A stretch of 64,000 nucleotides of DNA from Paenibacillus xylanexedens (lineage in GTDB: Bacteria > Bacillota > Bacilli > Paenibacillales > Paenibacillaceae): contig NZ_VEBF01000001.1 of the NCBI RefSeq assembly GCF_007676705.1, positions 992,001-1,056,000 of the forward strand, written 5' to 3'. Of this stretch, positions 35,548-44,268 are shown piece after piece. Made by a program: the position numbers and the translations under genes. The notes under the pieces were generated by a model. That model was not told the origin of the DNA. It did not search any database and worked only from the letters and a program-made list of their open reading frames with translations. How positions within the stretch are numbered: position 1 is the stretch's first letter; the number at the start of each line of letters is the position of its first letter.

Positions 35548-36759
35548 ATGAGTAAAACATCCAATCTTCGTCCCTGGGCCGTATGGAGTACCGCAGCTTT
35601 AACAGCATTAACGATCTCGTTGTCCCCCATCGGAACCTATGCTGCTCACGCAGCTACGGTAGAGGTGAAAGGCACAACAGGTACTGTCCAGACAACACCG
35701 ACTACTCCAGCTCGCAATACCTCTATCCCTGCCGTACCGGACTCCTCCAAGCAATCTGCACTCCCCAATGTATTGGTGATCGGAACCGGTGGAACGATTG
35801 CCGGTCAATCCGAGGATGCGACCAGCTTCCAGAACTACAAGGCAGGTACGCTTCCCATTGGAGAGATGGTAGACGCCTTACCGGATAAGCAGAAGATTGC
35901 AGATGTTAGCACACTCCAATTCGGAAATTCAGGTTCGGGATCCTATAGCATGGCTGATCTCTATGACTTGTCGCAAACGGTGGACAAAGCTCTTGCACTA
36001 TATGACAGTGTTGTGGTTACCACGGGTACAGATACCATGGAGGAAATCGCCTATTTCCTCGACATGACGGTTCAGAGTGACAAACCGGTCGTGATCACAG
36101 GTTCCATGCGTCCATGGACTGTCATCGGCTCTGACGCTCAAGCCAACCTGTATAACGCAATCAAACTTGCAGGTAGTGGTCGTACCACTTCATTCGGAAC
36201 TGTACTGATGCTGAATGACACCATTCAACTCGCACGCGGTGTAAGCAAAACAAATGATTATCGGACAGATACGTTTGAAACACCGATGCTCGGTGCCGTA
36301 GGATATATTGATGAAGACAACATTCGAATCTACCGCGCTCCTGCACGCGCCTTGAAACCTGAAGGCACAGCGAAGCCCGTATTCGATCTGAGTAAAATCA
36401 CAAAGGCAGACCTCGCTAAAGTAGAAATTGCGATCTCGTATCAAGAAGCTGGAGGCGGAGCCATTGAAGGGTTCGTCAGCAATGGTGCGCAAGGAATCGT
36501 AACCTCCGGTACAGGAGCTGGCGGCATCTCCAGAGCTATGGGACAAGCCCGTACCAAAGCCATTGAAGAAGGTGTAATCTTCGTAACTACCACTCGGACG
36601 GGTTCGGGAAGTGTATACGGCGGCGGCAAAGGCATTATTGCCGGCGACAACCTAAGTCCACAACAAGCTCGTGTATTATTGATGCTGGGATTATCCTTCA
36701 GTGATGATTTTGACACCATCAAAAAATGGTTCGAAACGTACGGAACACCGGAAGTATAA
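35548..36759 (+). CDS. type II L-asparaginase, exported
   Basis: Hydrolyses L-asparagine to aspartate and ammonia outside the membrane. Residues 1 to about 37 are a long signal peptide with an AAHAA cleavage region, followed by a Thr/Pro-rich linker. The catalytic motifs are IGTGGTIAGQ (first nucleophile Thr) and VVVTTGTDTMEEIAYFL (second Thr-Asp-Lys triad region), plus ITGSMRP. The C-terminal region GSGSVYGGGKGI is conserved. ATG at 35548 has GAAGGAG 10 bases before. It has its own promoter with a cre-like site and its own terminator. Resembles B. subtilis AnsZ. Confidence 0.93.
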   Translation: MSKTSNLRPWAVWSTAALTALTISLSPIGTYAAHAATVEVKGTTGTVQTTPTTPARNTSIPAVPDSSKQSALPNVLVIGTGGTIAGQSEDATSFQNYKAGTLPIGEMVDALPDKQKIADVSTLQFGNSGSGSYSMADLYDLSQTVDKALALYDSVVVTTGTDTMEEIAYFLDMTVQSDKPVVITGSMRPWTVIGSDAQANLYNAIKLAGSGRTTSFGTVLMLNDTIQLARGVSKTNDYRTDTFETPMLGAVGYIDEDNIRIYRAPARALKPEGTAKPVFDLSKITKADLAKVEIAISYQEAGGGAIEGFVSNGAQGIVTSGTGAGGISRAMGQARTKAIEEGVIFVTTTRTGSGSVYGGGKGIIAGDNLSPQQARVLLMLGLSFSDDFDTIKKWFETYGTPEV

Positions 36760-36786
36760 ATAGAACTCATCCTTTATAAATCTGGA

Positions 36787-36845
36787 CAAAAAGAAGAGAC
36801 GATACTCCCTGACATTCAAGGTGTGTCGTCTCTTTCTTTGTGTTT
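36787..36845 (+). terminator. intrinsic terminator of the asparaginase gene
   Basis: AAGAAGAGACGA (36791-36802) pairs with TCGTCTCTTTCTT (36826-36838), followed by a T-rich stretch. Confidence 0.8.
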
Positions 36846-36935
36846 TCCAGAAAACGCCATACAGAATCACGATCACCCTCACAAACATAAGAGCGTGAGA
36901 TCGTGTTCCATCGGTGCTTTATCATTAGGGATTTT

Positions 36936-37571
36936 TCACTTCACCCAAGCAAGTACGAGCCCATCGTAGTCCGGCAACATGGTCGTCACCAGACGTGGGT
37001 CACTTGCCATCTGTTCATTGAAGCGACGAACAGCAAGCACTGCCGGGCCCTGCTTGTCCGGATTCAGCGTACGACCACGCAGGAAACAGTTGTCACCCAC
37101 AATGACCGCACCTGGCCGAGCCAACTTAATGGCATAGTCGAGATATACCGGATAGTTTTCCTTGTCTGCGTCAATAAAGAAGAAATCGAATGTGCAACCT
37201 TCCTGTTCCAATTGCTTCAGGCTATCTGCCGCCGGACCAATCCGATACTCGACCTTTTCACCAAAACCGCCTTCTTCCAGATGACCACGCGCCATTGCCG
37301 CATATTCGTCTTTCAGTTCCAGCGACGTCAGGGTTCCACCTTCACTCAACCCGCGAGCAATGCAGATCCCACTGTATCCGCCCAGCACGCCAATTTCGAG
37401 CGCAGCTTCCGCTTTGGATGTCTTGGCTAGAAACGTGAGCAAACGCCCATACGCCGCAGCAACGGAAACTTCCGGCATACCGTTCGAACGGATGGCCTCT
37501 TTCACTTTCAGCAAAAGATCATCCTCTTGAAATAATTGATTTACATATTCATCAGGGGTCAGATTCACCAC
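36936..37571 (-). CDS. class I SAM-dependent O-methyltransferase (caffeoyl-CoA OMT-like)
   Basis: A 211-residue cytosolic methyltransferase of the Methyltransf_3 family. SAM motif I reads ALEIGVLGGYSGICIA (near residue 58), the acidic loop SLELKDEYAAMAR follows, and the metal-binding/catalytic region FDFFFIDADKENY and VGDNCFLRG are present. The start is one of two adjacent GTG codons (37571 or 37568) following AGGAGG by 6 or 9 bases. It is a single gene. The methyl acceptor is unknown; family members methylate catechols. Confidence 0.9.
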   Translation of the reverse strand: MVNLTPDEYVNQLFQEDDLLLKVKEAIRSNGMPEVSVAAAYGRLLTFLAKTSKAEAALEIGVLGGYSGICIARGLSEGGTLTSLELKDEYAAMARGHLEEGGFGEKVEYRIGPAADSLKQLEQEGCTFDFFFIDADKENYPVYLDYAIKLARPGAVIVGDNCFLRGRTLNPDKQGPAVLAVRRFNEQMASDPRLVTTMLPDYDGLVLAWVK

Positions 37572-37799
37572 TAAAATCCTCCTTGGACACTTGGACTGCT
37601 TTCCATATGGATGCCAATGTTCTATAATAAATGTTTGTTATCAACACAGGCGGTCGACTGGTGCAATTGCCTCGAGAGAGGAATGCATACGTTCACCGCA
37701 TTTCTCATTGTAAGTTTTTTCACGGAAAGCGGCAAGGCCGCACCGTTACTATACAGCAGAGAGAAGGATATCCCTTCTCCAGCTTGAAATGGAGTTGAA

Positions 37800-38963
37800 A
37801 TGAATCACATGGCTCAATTGCAATTGATTGCGACCTCGGCGATGGGACTCGAGGCTGTTGTTGCCCGGGAACTGAAGCAACTGGGGTATGAGGATGTTAC
37901 GATCGACAATGGACGGGTTTTCTTCACTGGGGATTATATTGATATTTGCCGGTGTAATCTGTGGCTGAGAAGTTCGGATCGCGTATTGGTCAAAATGGGT
38001 GAATTCCCTGCTACAACATTCGACGAATTGTTTGAAGGCACCAAAGCACTTCCTTGGGAAGAGTGGATTCCAGCCGACGGCGAATTCCCTGTAGAGGGTC
38101 GTTCTCAAAAATCCCAGTTAAGCAGTGTGCCTGCATCACAAGGGATCGTAAAAAAAGCAATCGTAGAGAAACTGAAGCTGACTTATGACACAGAGTGGTT
38201 CCCAGAGGATGGGTCTCGTTATGTGATTGAGGTCATTCTGCTGAACGATCGCGCCCTGCTTACTTTAGATACGACGGGACCAGGTCTGCATAAACGGGGT
38301 TATCGTAAACTCGTCACCGAAGCGCCACTCAAAGAAACACTTGCTGCAGCTCTTATTCAGCTCAGCCGCTGGAATGTATCTCGTCCATTCTATGATCCAT
38401 GCTGTGGATCAGGCACAATGCTGATTGAAGCCGCTATGATCGGCTGGAACATTGCACCGGGACTTCGTCGGACCTTCAACTCCGAGGACTGGGCTGTTAT
38501 TCCTGAAGAATTATGGGAACAGGCGCGCGAAGAAGCATTCGATGCTGTACGTGACGATGTCCCGTTACAGATTTCAGGTAGCGATATTGATCCTGAAGCA
38601 ATTGAAGTTGCTATGGCAGCGATCAAAAGTGCCGGCTTCGCCAATGACATTGAAGTCAGCGTCCTGCCTGCTCATCGCGCAAGACCACAGGGTGAATATG
38701 GTGTCATCATTACCAATCCCCCATATGGTGAACGTTTGAGTGAAGAGAAAGAAGTTCAGAAGTTACTCCGCTCATTAGGGCGCAGTTACCTCGACATGCC
38801 GACATGGTCCTTTTTTGCAATCACGTCGACCAAAGCTTTCGAGGAGTATTTCGGTCATAAGGCAGACAAGCGTCGCAAGTTGTTCAACGGACGAATTGAA
38901 ACCCAGTACTATCAGTATTTAGGTCCACTGCCCCCGCGAAATAAAACACCACAATCTTCATAA
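37800..38963 (+). CDS. THUMP-domain class I RNA methyltransferase (RlmL/YpsC family)
   Basis: A 387-residue rRNA (N2-guanine) methylase. The N-terminal ferredoxin-like and THUMP region (about residues 5-160) is followed by the UPF0020 catalytic domain with YDPCCGSGTMLIEAAMIGWNIAPG (SAM motif I, near residue 198) and ITNPPYGERL (NPPY motif IV, near 305). The usual 23S rRNA target position is inferred from the E. coli RlmL/K family. ATG at 37800 has ATGGAG about 6 bases before. The 228-base region upstream contains several small hairpins but is too short to be the RNase P RNA that precedes ypsC in B. subtilis. A terminator follows at 38977. Confidence 0.92.
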   Translation: MNHMAQLQLIATSAMGLEAVVARELKQLGYEDVTIDNGRVFFTGDYIDICRCNLWLRSSDRVLVKMGEFPATTFDELFEGTKALPWEEWIPADGEFPVEGRSQKSQLSSVPASQGIVKKAIVEKLKLTYDTEWFPEDGSRYVIEVILLNDRALLTLDTTGPGLHKRGYRKLVTEAPLKETLAAALIQLSRWNVSRPFYDPCCGSGTMLIEAAMIGWNIAPGLRRTFNSEDWAVIPEELWEQAREEAFDAVRDDVPLQISGSDIDPEAIEVAMAAIKSAGFANDIEVSVLPAHRARPQGEYGVIITNPPYGERLSEEKEVQKLLRSLGRSYLDMPTWSFFAITSTKAFEEYFGHKADKRRKLFNGRIETQYYQYLGPLPPRNKTPQSS

Positions 38964-38976
38964 TTGTTTCGAATAT

Positions 38977-39014
38977 AAAGTGCTCCTGCCATCCATGGCT
39001 TGGGCACTTTTTTT
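38977..39014 (+). terminator. intrinsic terminator after the RNA methyltransferase gene
   Basis: AAAGTGC (38977-38983) pairs with GCACTTT (39004-39010), with partial extension, and is followed by TTTT. Confidence 0.85.
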
Positions 39015-39090
39015 GTGCGTTATTCTAGTCATATGAATTCACAATCATCGGTGTTCGCTTCCGCAGGAATTGATCCTGCCTGAAGCATAG

Positions 39091-39118
39091 TTGAAAACAG
39101 ATGAGGCCACGCTATAAT
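39091..39118 (+). promoter_or_regulatory. sigma-A promoter of the LTA synthase gene
   Basis: TTGAAA (39091-39096) and a perfect TATAAT (39113-39118) are separated by 16 bases. Confidence 0.7.
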
Positions 39119-39177
39119 GGATGGAGCCCTATTTTACATTCCGATTACAAAACAACGAAAGCAAGGGGGACATACAT

Positions 39178-41178
39178 ATGGTTGTCACTCGGCCTACGCG
39201 CAGTTCCATGCCACGCGGGCTTCTAAATCACCCACTAACGTTATATCTTATTTTTCTTGTGCTCATGCTGCTCAAACTCATGTGGCTCCATCACAATCTT
39301 CACGCCTATAACATTACGATGGGACTGCTGGATAAAGTCATTGCCATCGGATCTTTACTGCTCATCTCCTTCTGGACCTGGTGGCTGCCTCGCAGAGGCA
39401 TGATCGTGTCTCTCGCGGTGCTTAACCTGCTTCTTACCGCACTAATCTATGCCGATATGGTGTATTATCGTTATTTCCAGGATTTCTTGACCATCCCGGT
39501 ATTGTTGCAGGCCAGACAAGTTGACGCATTGGGTGACAGCATCGCTACACTGATTTACACAAGCGATCTCTGGTTCTTTGCCGACTGGCTTGTCGTCATT
39601 CCGTTCGCAGCTATCGTACTGTTCAGCAGACGTTACCGTTCGAAGCACTCCAGTGCGTCGGTACTTGGCTATGGGAGTTATTCGTATAACGACGGCAAGA
39701 CACGGTTGCGCCGCCGTCTCACTGCTGGCAGCATTGCCCTTGTGCTGGGACTTGGCCTCGCAGTCGGCCCGATTTATTTTTACAGCAAAACATGGGCTAA
39801 GGGCCTGTTCGATAACAACTGGTGGAATGTATCCATGTATAATGTGACCGGACTTCTCGCTTTTCACGGTTATGATCTATACAACTTTGCCAAAGACCAT
39901 ATCGGCTCCGGGCCGCAGGCTGAACCCGCTGATGTTGAACAAGCAAAGGCATTCTTCGCCGAAAGGCAGGGAGCTGAACCGAAGAACGATGCCTTGTTCG
40001 GTAAATATAAGGACAGCAATGTCATTATCGTCCAGGGTGAGGCTTTTATGAACTTCATGATTGGCCAGAGCATTGGCGGTCAGGAGATCACACCCCATTT
40101 TAATGAACTGATGAAGGAAAGTCAGTATTATAGTCACTTTTACCACCAGACAGGTCAGGGCAGAACGTCGGATGCCGATTTTGGAGCAAACATCTCCCTA
40201 CATCCACTTCCGGTTGGATCAGCCTTTGTTCGATATGCAGACCATACGTATGATTCCCTTCCTTCCATTCTGAAGGATAACGGATACAGCACCAACGTAT
40301 TTCACGCATATGAGAGTGGCTTCTGGAATCGGTACACGATGTATCAGAACATGAAGTATGACAAGTTTTATAGTAAAAACGATTTTGCACAGGATGACCC
40401 GCTTGGCTGGTCCCTGTCTGATGAATCCTTTTTCCGGCAATCCGTTGAGAAAATGAGCAGTGAGGTGACCGAACCGTTCTATTCCTTCCTCATTACACTC
40501 AGCAGTCACCATCCGTATGCCTTGCCAAAAGAGAAGCAGCAACTGGATGTAGGCGATTTCCAGGGAACGATGTTCGGTGACTACCTGCAATCCGTTCATT
40601 ACGTGGATTCGGCACTGGGTAAGATGGTCGAAGATCTGAAAAATCGGGGCTTATGGGAAAATACCATCTTTATGTTCTACGGGGATCACGACAACTCGAT
40701 TAAGGAACAATCACAATACGAGCAATTTCTGGGACGTTCATTGAACGAACTCGATATGGCACAGATCATGAACGAGGTACCTCTACTCGTGCATTTACCG
40801 GACGGAGCAGCTGCAGGAACCATCGACGAACCTTCGGGACAACTGGACATCACGCCATCCGTGCTGCATCTGCTCGGCGTATCCGACCAGTCCTATTATC
40901 ATATGGGCAACGACGTATATGACGGGTCTGCACGTACAGTTGTGTTGCGGAATGGTGCATTCTCGGATGGTTCTGTATTCTATATTCCATCGGATGATTA
41001 TATCTACGAGAGCGGCGCTTGTTATGACTTGTCCACACGTGACAAAACAGATATCAATGCTTGCCGTCCCGCTCGTGATGAAGCAACCAAGCGATTACAT
41101 GTCTCGGACACGGTGATTACCTATGATTTGATTCAGCGTTTTCGAGAGGATGACAGTTCAGCGGCAACATCCCAATAA
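39178..41178 (+). CDS. lipoteichoic acid synthase family protein (LtaS-like sulfatase-fold)
   Basis: A 666-residue polyglycerolphosphate synthase-type enzyme: five N-terminal membrane helices (about 1-215) and an extracellular sulfatase-fold domain that transfers glycerol phosphate from phosphatidylglycerol. The nucleophile region is QGRTSDADF with Thr at residue 330, matching the catalytic Thr of LtaS; VIIVQGEAFMNF carries the metal Glu and MFYGDHDN the metal Asp-His. ATG at 39178 follows GGGGG by 8 bases. The gene is followed 61 bases later by the deaminase-like gene on the same strand. Which paralogue (LtaS, YfnI, YqgS, YvgJ) cannot be told. Confidence 0.9.
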   Translation: MVVTRPTRSSMPRGLLNHPLTLYLIFLVLMLLKLMWLHHNLHAYNITMGLLDKVIAIGSLLLISFWTWWLPRRGMIVSLAVLNLLLTALIYADMVYYRYFQDFLTIPVLLQARQVDALGDSIATLIYTSDLWFFADWLVVIPFAAIVLFSRRYRSKHSSASVLGYGSYSYNDGKTRLRRRLTAGSIALVLGLGLAVGPIYFYSKTWAKGLFDNNWWNVSMYNVTGLLAFHGYDLYNFAKDHIGSGPQAEPADVEQAKAFFAERQGAEPKNDALFGKYKDSNVIIVQGEAFMNFMIGQSIGGQEITPHFNELMKESQYYSHFYHQTGQGRTSDADFGANISLHPLPVGSAFVRYADHTYDSLPSILKDNGYSTNVFHAYESGFWNRYTMYQNMKYDKFYSKNDFAQDDPLGWSLSDESFFRQSVEKMSSEVTEPFYSFLITLSSHHPYALPKEKQQLDVGDFQGTMFGDYLQSVHYVDSALGKMVEDLKNRGLWENTIFMFYGDHDNSIKEQSQYEQFLGRSLNELDMAQIMNEVPLLVHLPDGAAAGTIDEPSGQLDITPSVLHLLGVSDQSYYHMGNDVYDGSARTVVLRNGAFSDGSVFYIPSDDYIYESGACYDLSTRDKTDINACRPARDEATKRLHVSDTVITYDLIQRFREDDSSAATSQ

Positions 41179-41239
41179 CCGAGATGAACAATTACACGAA
41201 ATAAAATGAATTGCATTGAAGAAGGGAAACTTACATTAC

Positions 41240-41665
41240 ATGACTTCACACACAGAAACATTCAATATTGAACAGCAACTGTTCGATGCAGCCGCAAGCT
41301 TCGTGCAGCAGCGTTATCCCAAGGGATGGGGCGGGGCAGGTGCAGTCTATACCGAAGCTGGTTCCCTGCTAATTAGCGTGGCACCAGAGGTTATCAACGA
41401 CGCCACGCATCTGTGTATGGAAACAGGGGCGTATCTGGAAGCCCACAAATTGAATGAACGCGTCACCCACTCTCTCTGTATCGCTCGTAATGACGAGCAT
41501 TCGGAATTCAAGGTCCTTACACCTTGCGGTATATGCCAGGAACGATTGTTTTATTGGGGTGAAGAAGTCAAGGCTGCCGTATACGATCCTGCTGGTCAGT
41601 TGATTTTTAAAAGATTGGATGAGATTCAACCTTACCATTGGTCCAAGGCATATCGGGATAAATAG
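41240..41665 (+). CDS. cytidine deaminase-like / blasticidin-S-deaminase-like protein
   Basis: A 141-residue zinc-dependent deaminase of the CDA fold. The zinc and catalytic residues are Cys59-x-Glu61 (CMETGAYLEAHK) and PCGIC (Cys96, Cys99). The Cys-x-Glu motif in place of His-Ala-Glu, and the overall pattern with TPCGICQERLFYW, fit the blasticidin-S deaminase/CDA group with three Cys ligands. ATG at 41240 is used; the GAAGGG site is about 13 bases upstream, and a TTG at 41216 is the alternative. It is downstream of the LTA synthase gene. The natural substrate is unknown, and drug resistance is not claimed. Confidence 0.85.
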   Translation: MTSHTETFNIEQQLFDAAASFVQQRYPKGWGGAGAVYTEAGSLLISVAPEVINDATHLCMETGAYLEAHKLNERVTHSLCIARNDEHSEFKVLTPCGICQERLFYWGEEVKAAVYDPAGQLIFKRLDEIQPYHWSKAYRDK

Positions 41666-41673
41666 CAATCTCC

Positions 41674-41702
41674 TTGCGAATTATAGAAAGTGGCTTTATA
41701 AT
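41674..41702 (+). promoter_or_regulatory. sigma-A promoter of the DsbA-family gene
   Basis: TTGCGA (41674-41679) and a perfect TATAAT (41697-41702) are separated by 17 bases. Confidence 0.7.
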
Positions 41703-41750
41703 TGTAACTATATTAGTTTCAACTATATGGATGATGGAGGTTTTAACAAT

Positions 41751-42476
41751 ATGAATATTGAGATATGGTCTGATTTTCTGTGTCCATTCTGTTATATCGG
41801 CAAACGCCGCCTGGAGAATGTATTGGAACAGTTTCCACACCGTGATGAAGTGAAGCTGCAATTCAAAAGCTTCGAGCTTGATCCGAACGCTGCATTGAAC
41901 CCAGGCAAAACCAATACGGAATACCTGGCTTCCAAATATAATATTAGCGCAGAGCAGGCCCAAGGCATGAATGCTCAGATGAATGCCAATGCTCGTACGG
42001 CAGGACTGGAATACAATATCGATGCCATGATCCCTACCAATTCTTTCTCAGCTCACCGATTGACGCACTGGGCGGATACACAAGGCAAAGCCCTTGAACT
42101 GAGCGAGCGGATATTCCAAGCTGTGTTCATTGAAGGTAAACACTCCGGCGACCCTGAAGTGTTGGCTCAGTTAGCAGAGGAAGTCGGCTTGGATCGCGAT
42201 GCAGCTGCGGCAGTGCTGTCCAGTGATCAATTCACCGACAATGTCCGCGCTGACCAAGCAGAAGGCGAGCAACTGGGCATCCGTGGTGTACCGTTCTTCG
42301 TATTCGACCGCAAGTTCGCCGTATCAGGCGCTCAACCTGACGAGGTGTTCCTAGATGCCATTCAGAAAGCATGGGACGAGCGCTCCCCTTTCACAATGGT
42401 TGAATCCAACACAACAGAAACAGACGGCAGTGGCGTCTGCACAGATGACGGCTGCGAAGTGCCGAATAAAAATTAA
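41751..42476 (+). CDS. DsbA family oxidoreductase (FrnE-like)
   Basis: A cytosolic thioredoxin-fold disulfide oxidoreductase of 241 residues. The N-terminal active site CPFC (Cys11, Cys14) lies in IWSDFLCPFCYIGKRRLE, and the cis-Pro loop is GIRGVPFFVFD, both as in FrnE. The C-terminal tail SGVCTDDGCEVP adds two further Cys, which could act as a resolving pair. There is no signal peptide. ATG at 41751 has GGAGG 11 bases before. It has its own promoter and a very strong terminator. Confidence 0.93.
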   Translation: MNIEIWSDFLCPFCYIGKRRLENVLEQFPHRDEVKLQFKSFELDPNAALNPGKTNTEYLASKYNISAEQAQGMNAQMNANARTAGLEYNIDAMIPTNSFSAHRLTHWADTQGKALELSERIFQAVFIEGKHSGDPEVLAQLAEEVGLDRDAAAAVLSSDQFTDNVRADQAEGEQLGIRGVPFFVFDRKFAVSGAQPDEVFLDAIQKAWDERSPFTMVESNTTETDGSGVCTDDGCEVPNKN

Positions 42477-42490
42477 GCCAATTCACACAC

Positions 42491-42538
42491 AAAAAGCAGC
42501 AGGATCAGGGGATATTTCCCGATCCTGCTGCTTTTTTT
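42491..42538 (+). terminator. intrinsic terminator after the DsbA-family gene
   Basis: AAAAGCAGCAGGATC pairs perfectly with GATCCTGCTGCTTTT, followed by TTT. Confidence 0.93.
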
Positions 42539-42831
42539 ATATCCTTCTTAATTACCCACCCAATCTAAAGATGGATTTATAATATTCACGATAACGGAGT
42601 GGGCAGAAAAAAGCTGGAGAAGCGGAGCGCTCGCATTTATCACCGGATTTCTTCCTTGATAGAAATTTCAAAAAAAATCTGGGGATAACGGCGATCGAAA
42701 GATTGTTCTGCACACGCAGTGTCTTAGCGTGACCGATTATACTTACATCTTAAACCCACGAAGAACGATTCGTAACCGGAACCCCCACTAACTTATCATC
42801 AAACACTTATATTCAATTAGCGCCTACCCAC
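42539..42831. other. non-coding stretch between the DsbA-family and AKR genes
   Basis: About 290 bases with no acceptable open frame and no assignable ribosome binding site. It has an unusual mixed composition (purine-rich start near 42600, a run of eight A near 42670, then GC-richer sequence to 42790) and small internal pairings. It looks more like a dispersed non-coding repeat or RNA element than simple spacer, but no family is recognised. Confidence 0.35.
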
Positions 42832-43662
42832 TCAATCCCAAAAGAGTTGATCGGGATGTGGTCCAGTTCGCTTATCCGAATCCAGCGCATCAATCAGTTT
42901 CAACTCATCTGGTGTTAATTCAAAGTCAAAGATGTCCGCATTCTCACGAATACGCTCAGGGGTAACCGACTTCGGAATCGTCACAATCCGATTCTGAATG
43001 TCCCAACGCAGAATAATCTGTGCCGGTGTTTTCCCATATTTCTGGGCCAGCGCCTTAAGCGTCGACTCTTGGTTCAGCTTGCCTTTCATAATCGGGCTCC
43101 AAGCTTCCAGTTGAATCCCCTGCTCCCCACAGAAATCCTGCAATTCCTGTTGAATCAGGCCCGGATGCAATTCTACCTGATTCACCGCAGGCACCGTACC
43201 ACCTTCATTTATGATTTCGCGCAGATGGTGAACTTGAAAATTACTCACACCAATTGCACGGATGCTTCCTTCGCTATATAGACGTTCGAATGCTCTCCAC
43301 GTCTCTTTGTACTGGTCTCTGCCAGGCCAGTGAATTAAATAAAGATCAATCACATTCAGTCCAAGTGCCTTCTGACTGGCTTCAAATGCCCTCAACGTTG
43401 AATCAAAACCCTGATCCTCATTCCAGAGCTTAGTTGTCACAAACAGTTCGTTACGGGCAACGCCACTGCTTGCGATCGCTTGTCCCACTTCTTCCTCATT
43501 GCCATAGATGGACGCGGTATCAATACTTCGATATCCAACCTCCAAAGCCGTCTCGACCGCCTGTTGCACTTCCTTGCCTTTTGCTTTATATGTTCCAAAT
43601 CCTAGCCATGGCATCGTTACTCCGTTGTTCAGAATCGTACAATCTGTTATATGTTTTGTCAT
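42832..43662 (-). CDS. aldo/keto reductase
   Basis: An NADPH-dependent TIM-barrel reductase of the AKR superfamily (AKR5-like), 276 residues. The catalytic tetrad is visible as Asp and Tyr in SIDTASIYGNE, Lys in TTKLWNED and His in LIHWPG. NADPH-binding motifs IGVSNF and IPKSVTPERIREN are present. ATG at 43662 follows GGGAGG by 7 bases; the frame extends further but overlaps no other signal. An 18-base inverted repeat (TTCGACA-N4-TGTCGAA, 43733-43750) lies about 70 bases upstream and may be an operator. Substrates are typically glyoxals and other aldehydes. Confidence 0.95.
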   Translation of the reverse strand: MTKHITDCTILNNGVTMPWLGFGTYKAKGKEVQQAVETALEVGYRSIDTASIYGNEEEVGQAIASSGVARNELFVTTKLWNEDQGFDSTLRAFEASQKALGLNVIDLYLIHWPGRDQYKETWRAFERLYSEGSIRAIGVSNFQVHHLREIINEGGTVPAVNQVELHPGLIQQELQDFCGEQGIQLEAWSPIMKGKLNQESTLKALAQKYGKTPAQIILRWDIQNRIVTIPKSVTPERIRENADIFDFELTPDELKLIDALDSDKRTGPHPDQLFWD

Positions 43663-43732
43663 TCTGTACCTCCCGTATGGAATTTTGCCTGCTCTTGTTC
43701 TATTAACCTTCTCACAGAATTTTAAGCGAACA

Positions 43733-43750
43733 TTCGACATACTTGTCGAA
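43733..43750. promoter_or_regulatory. inverted repeat upstream of the aldo/keto reductase gene
   Basis: TTCGACA-TACT-TGTCGAA has 7-bp perfect arms. It lies 71-88 bases before the AKR start codon and could be a repressor or activator site. Confidence 0.4.
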
Positions 43751-43787
43751 GAAGACCCATGGATCGGGAGTGCTTGCAAAAGACATG

Positions 43788-43823
43788 AAGAACCCGCAAA
43801 GCATTGCTGCCTGCGGGTTCTGG
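43788..43823 (-). terminator. intrinsic terminator after the small helical gene at 43838
   Basis: On the minus strand AGAACCCGCA pairs with TGCGGGTTCT around a 13-base loop; the trailing T content is modest. Confidence 0.65.
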
Positions 43824-43837
43824 TGTGAACAGGAACG

Positions 43838-44119
43838 TTATTGATTCCCTTGACCGTGCTGACTCTGGATTGAATTCAATCTTCTCTTCTCCTCGATGAA
43901 CATCTCTTCTGCGAGCTCAACACCTTGTCCTCCGAGCGAAAGCTCTGCTTGATGCATCGCCTGCTCCGTATGTGCCAAACGTCGTTCCGCCTGTGCAATG
44001 GTCTGTGCCGTCGGATGAGACATCGCCTGAGATACAGCATAATGAAGCTTGTTCACCGCATTTTGCGCCTGAGATACGGTGGTATCAGCCTGCAAACTGG
44101 AATCATAACGCTTCGGCAT
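43838..44119 (-). CDS. small helical hypothetical protein (93 residues)
   Basis: No family is recognised with confidence. The protein is Gln/Ala/Glu-rich and predicted to be almost entirely helical (SQAQNAVNKLHYAVSQAM...ERRLAHTEQAMHQAELSL), with no cysteine, signal peptide or membrane segment; the composition resembles small bacillar helical proteins of the DUF2564 kind, but I do not assign it. The ATG follows AAGGAGG by 7 bases. It stands alone with a terminator after it. Spore-forming relatives have many such small proteins, so a sporulation role is only a guess. Confidence 0.68.
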   Translation of the reverse strand: MPKRYDSSLQADTTVSQAQNAVNKLHYAVSQAMSHPTAQTIAQAERRLAHTEQAMHQAELSLGGQGVELAEEMFIEEKRRLNSIQSQHGQGNQ

Positions 44120-44268
44120 GAGTATTCCTCCTTGGGATTATCATGTTCCTGTTACCCCTTTAGGATGGATAACACAAGCCTTCCTTATTCCTCTGTTGTG
44201 TTTTATTGTAACTTTAGTTGATTTGGCTACGTTTATTAGATAATCATGCCGAATCAGGAGGAATTCAT

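Noticed and set aside
37572..37799. RNase P RNA (rnpB) upstream of the ypsC-like gene
   Set aside because: B. subtilis has rnpB before ypsC, but only 228 bases are available here and the conserved P4 core sequences are not visible.
43721..43750. LexA (SOS) box near the AKR gene
   Set aside because: CGAACATTCG-like bases are present but the spacing of CGAAC-N4-GTTCG is not met.
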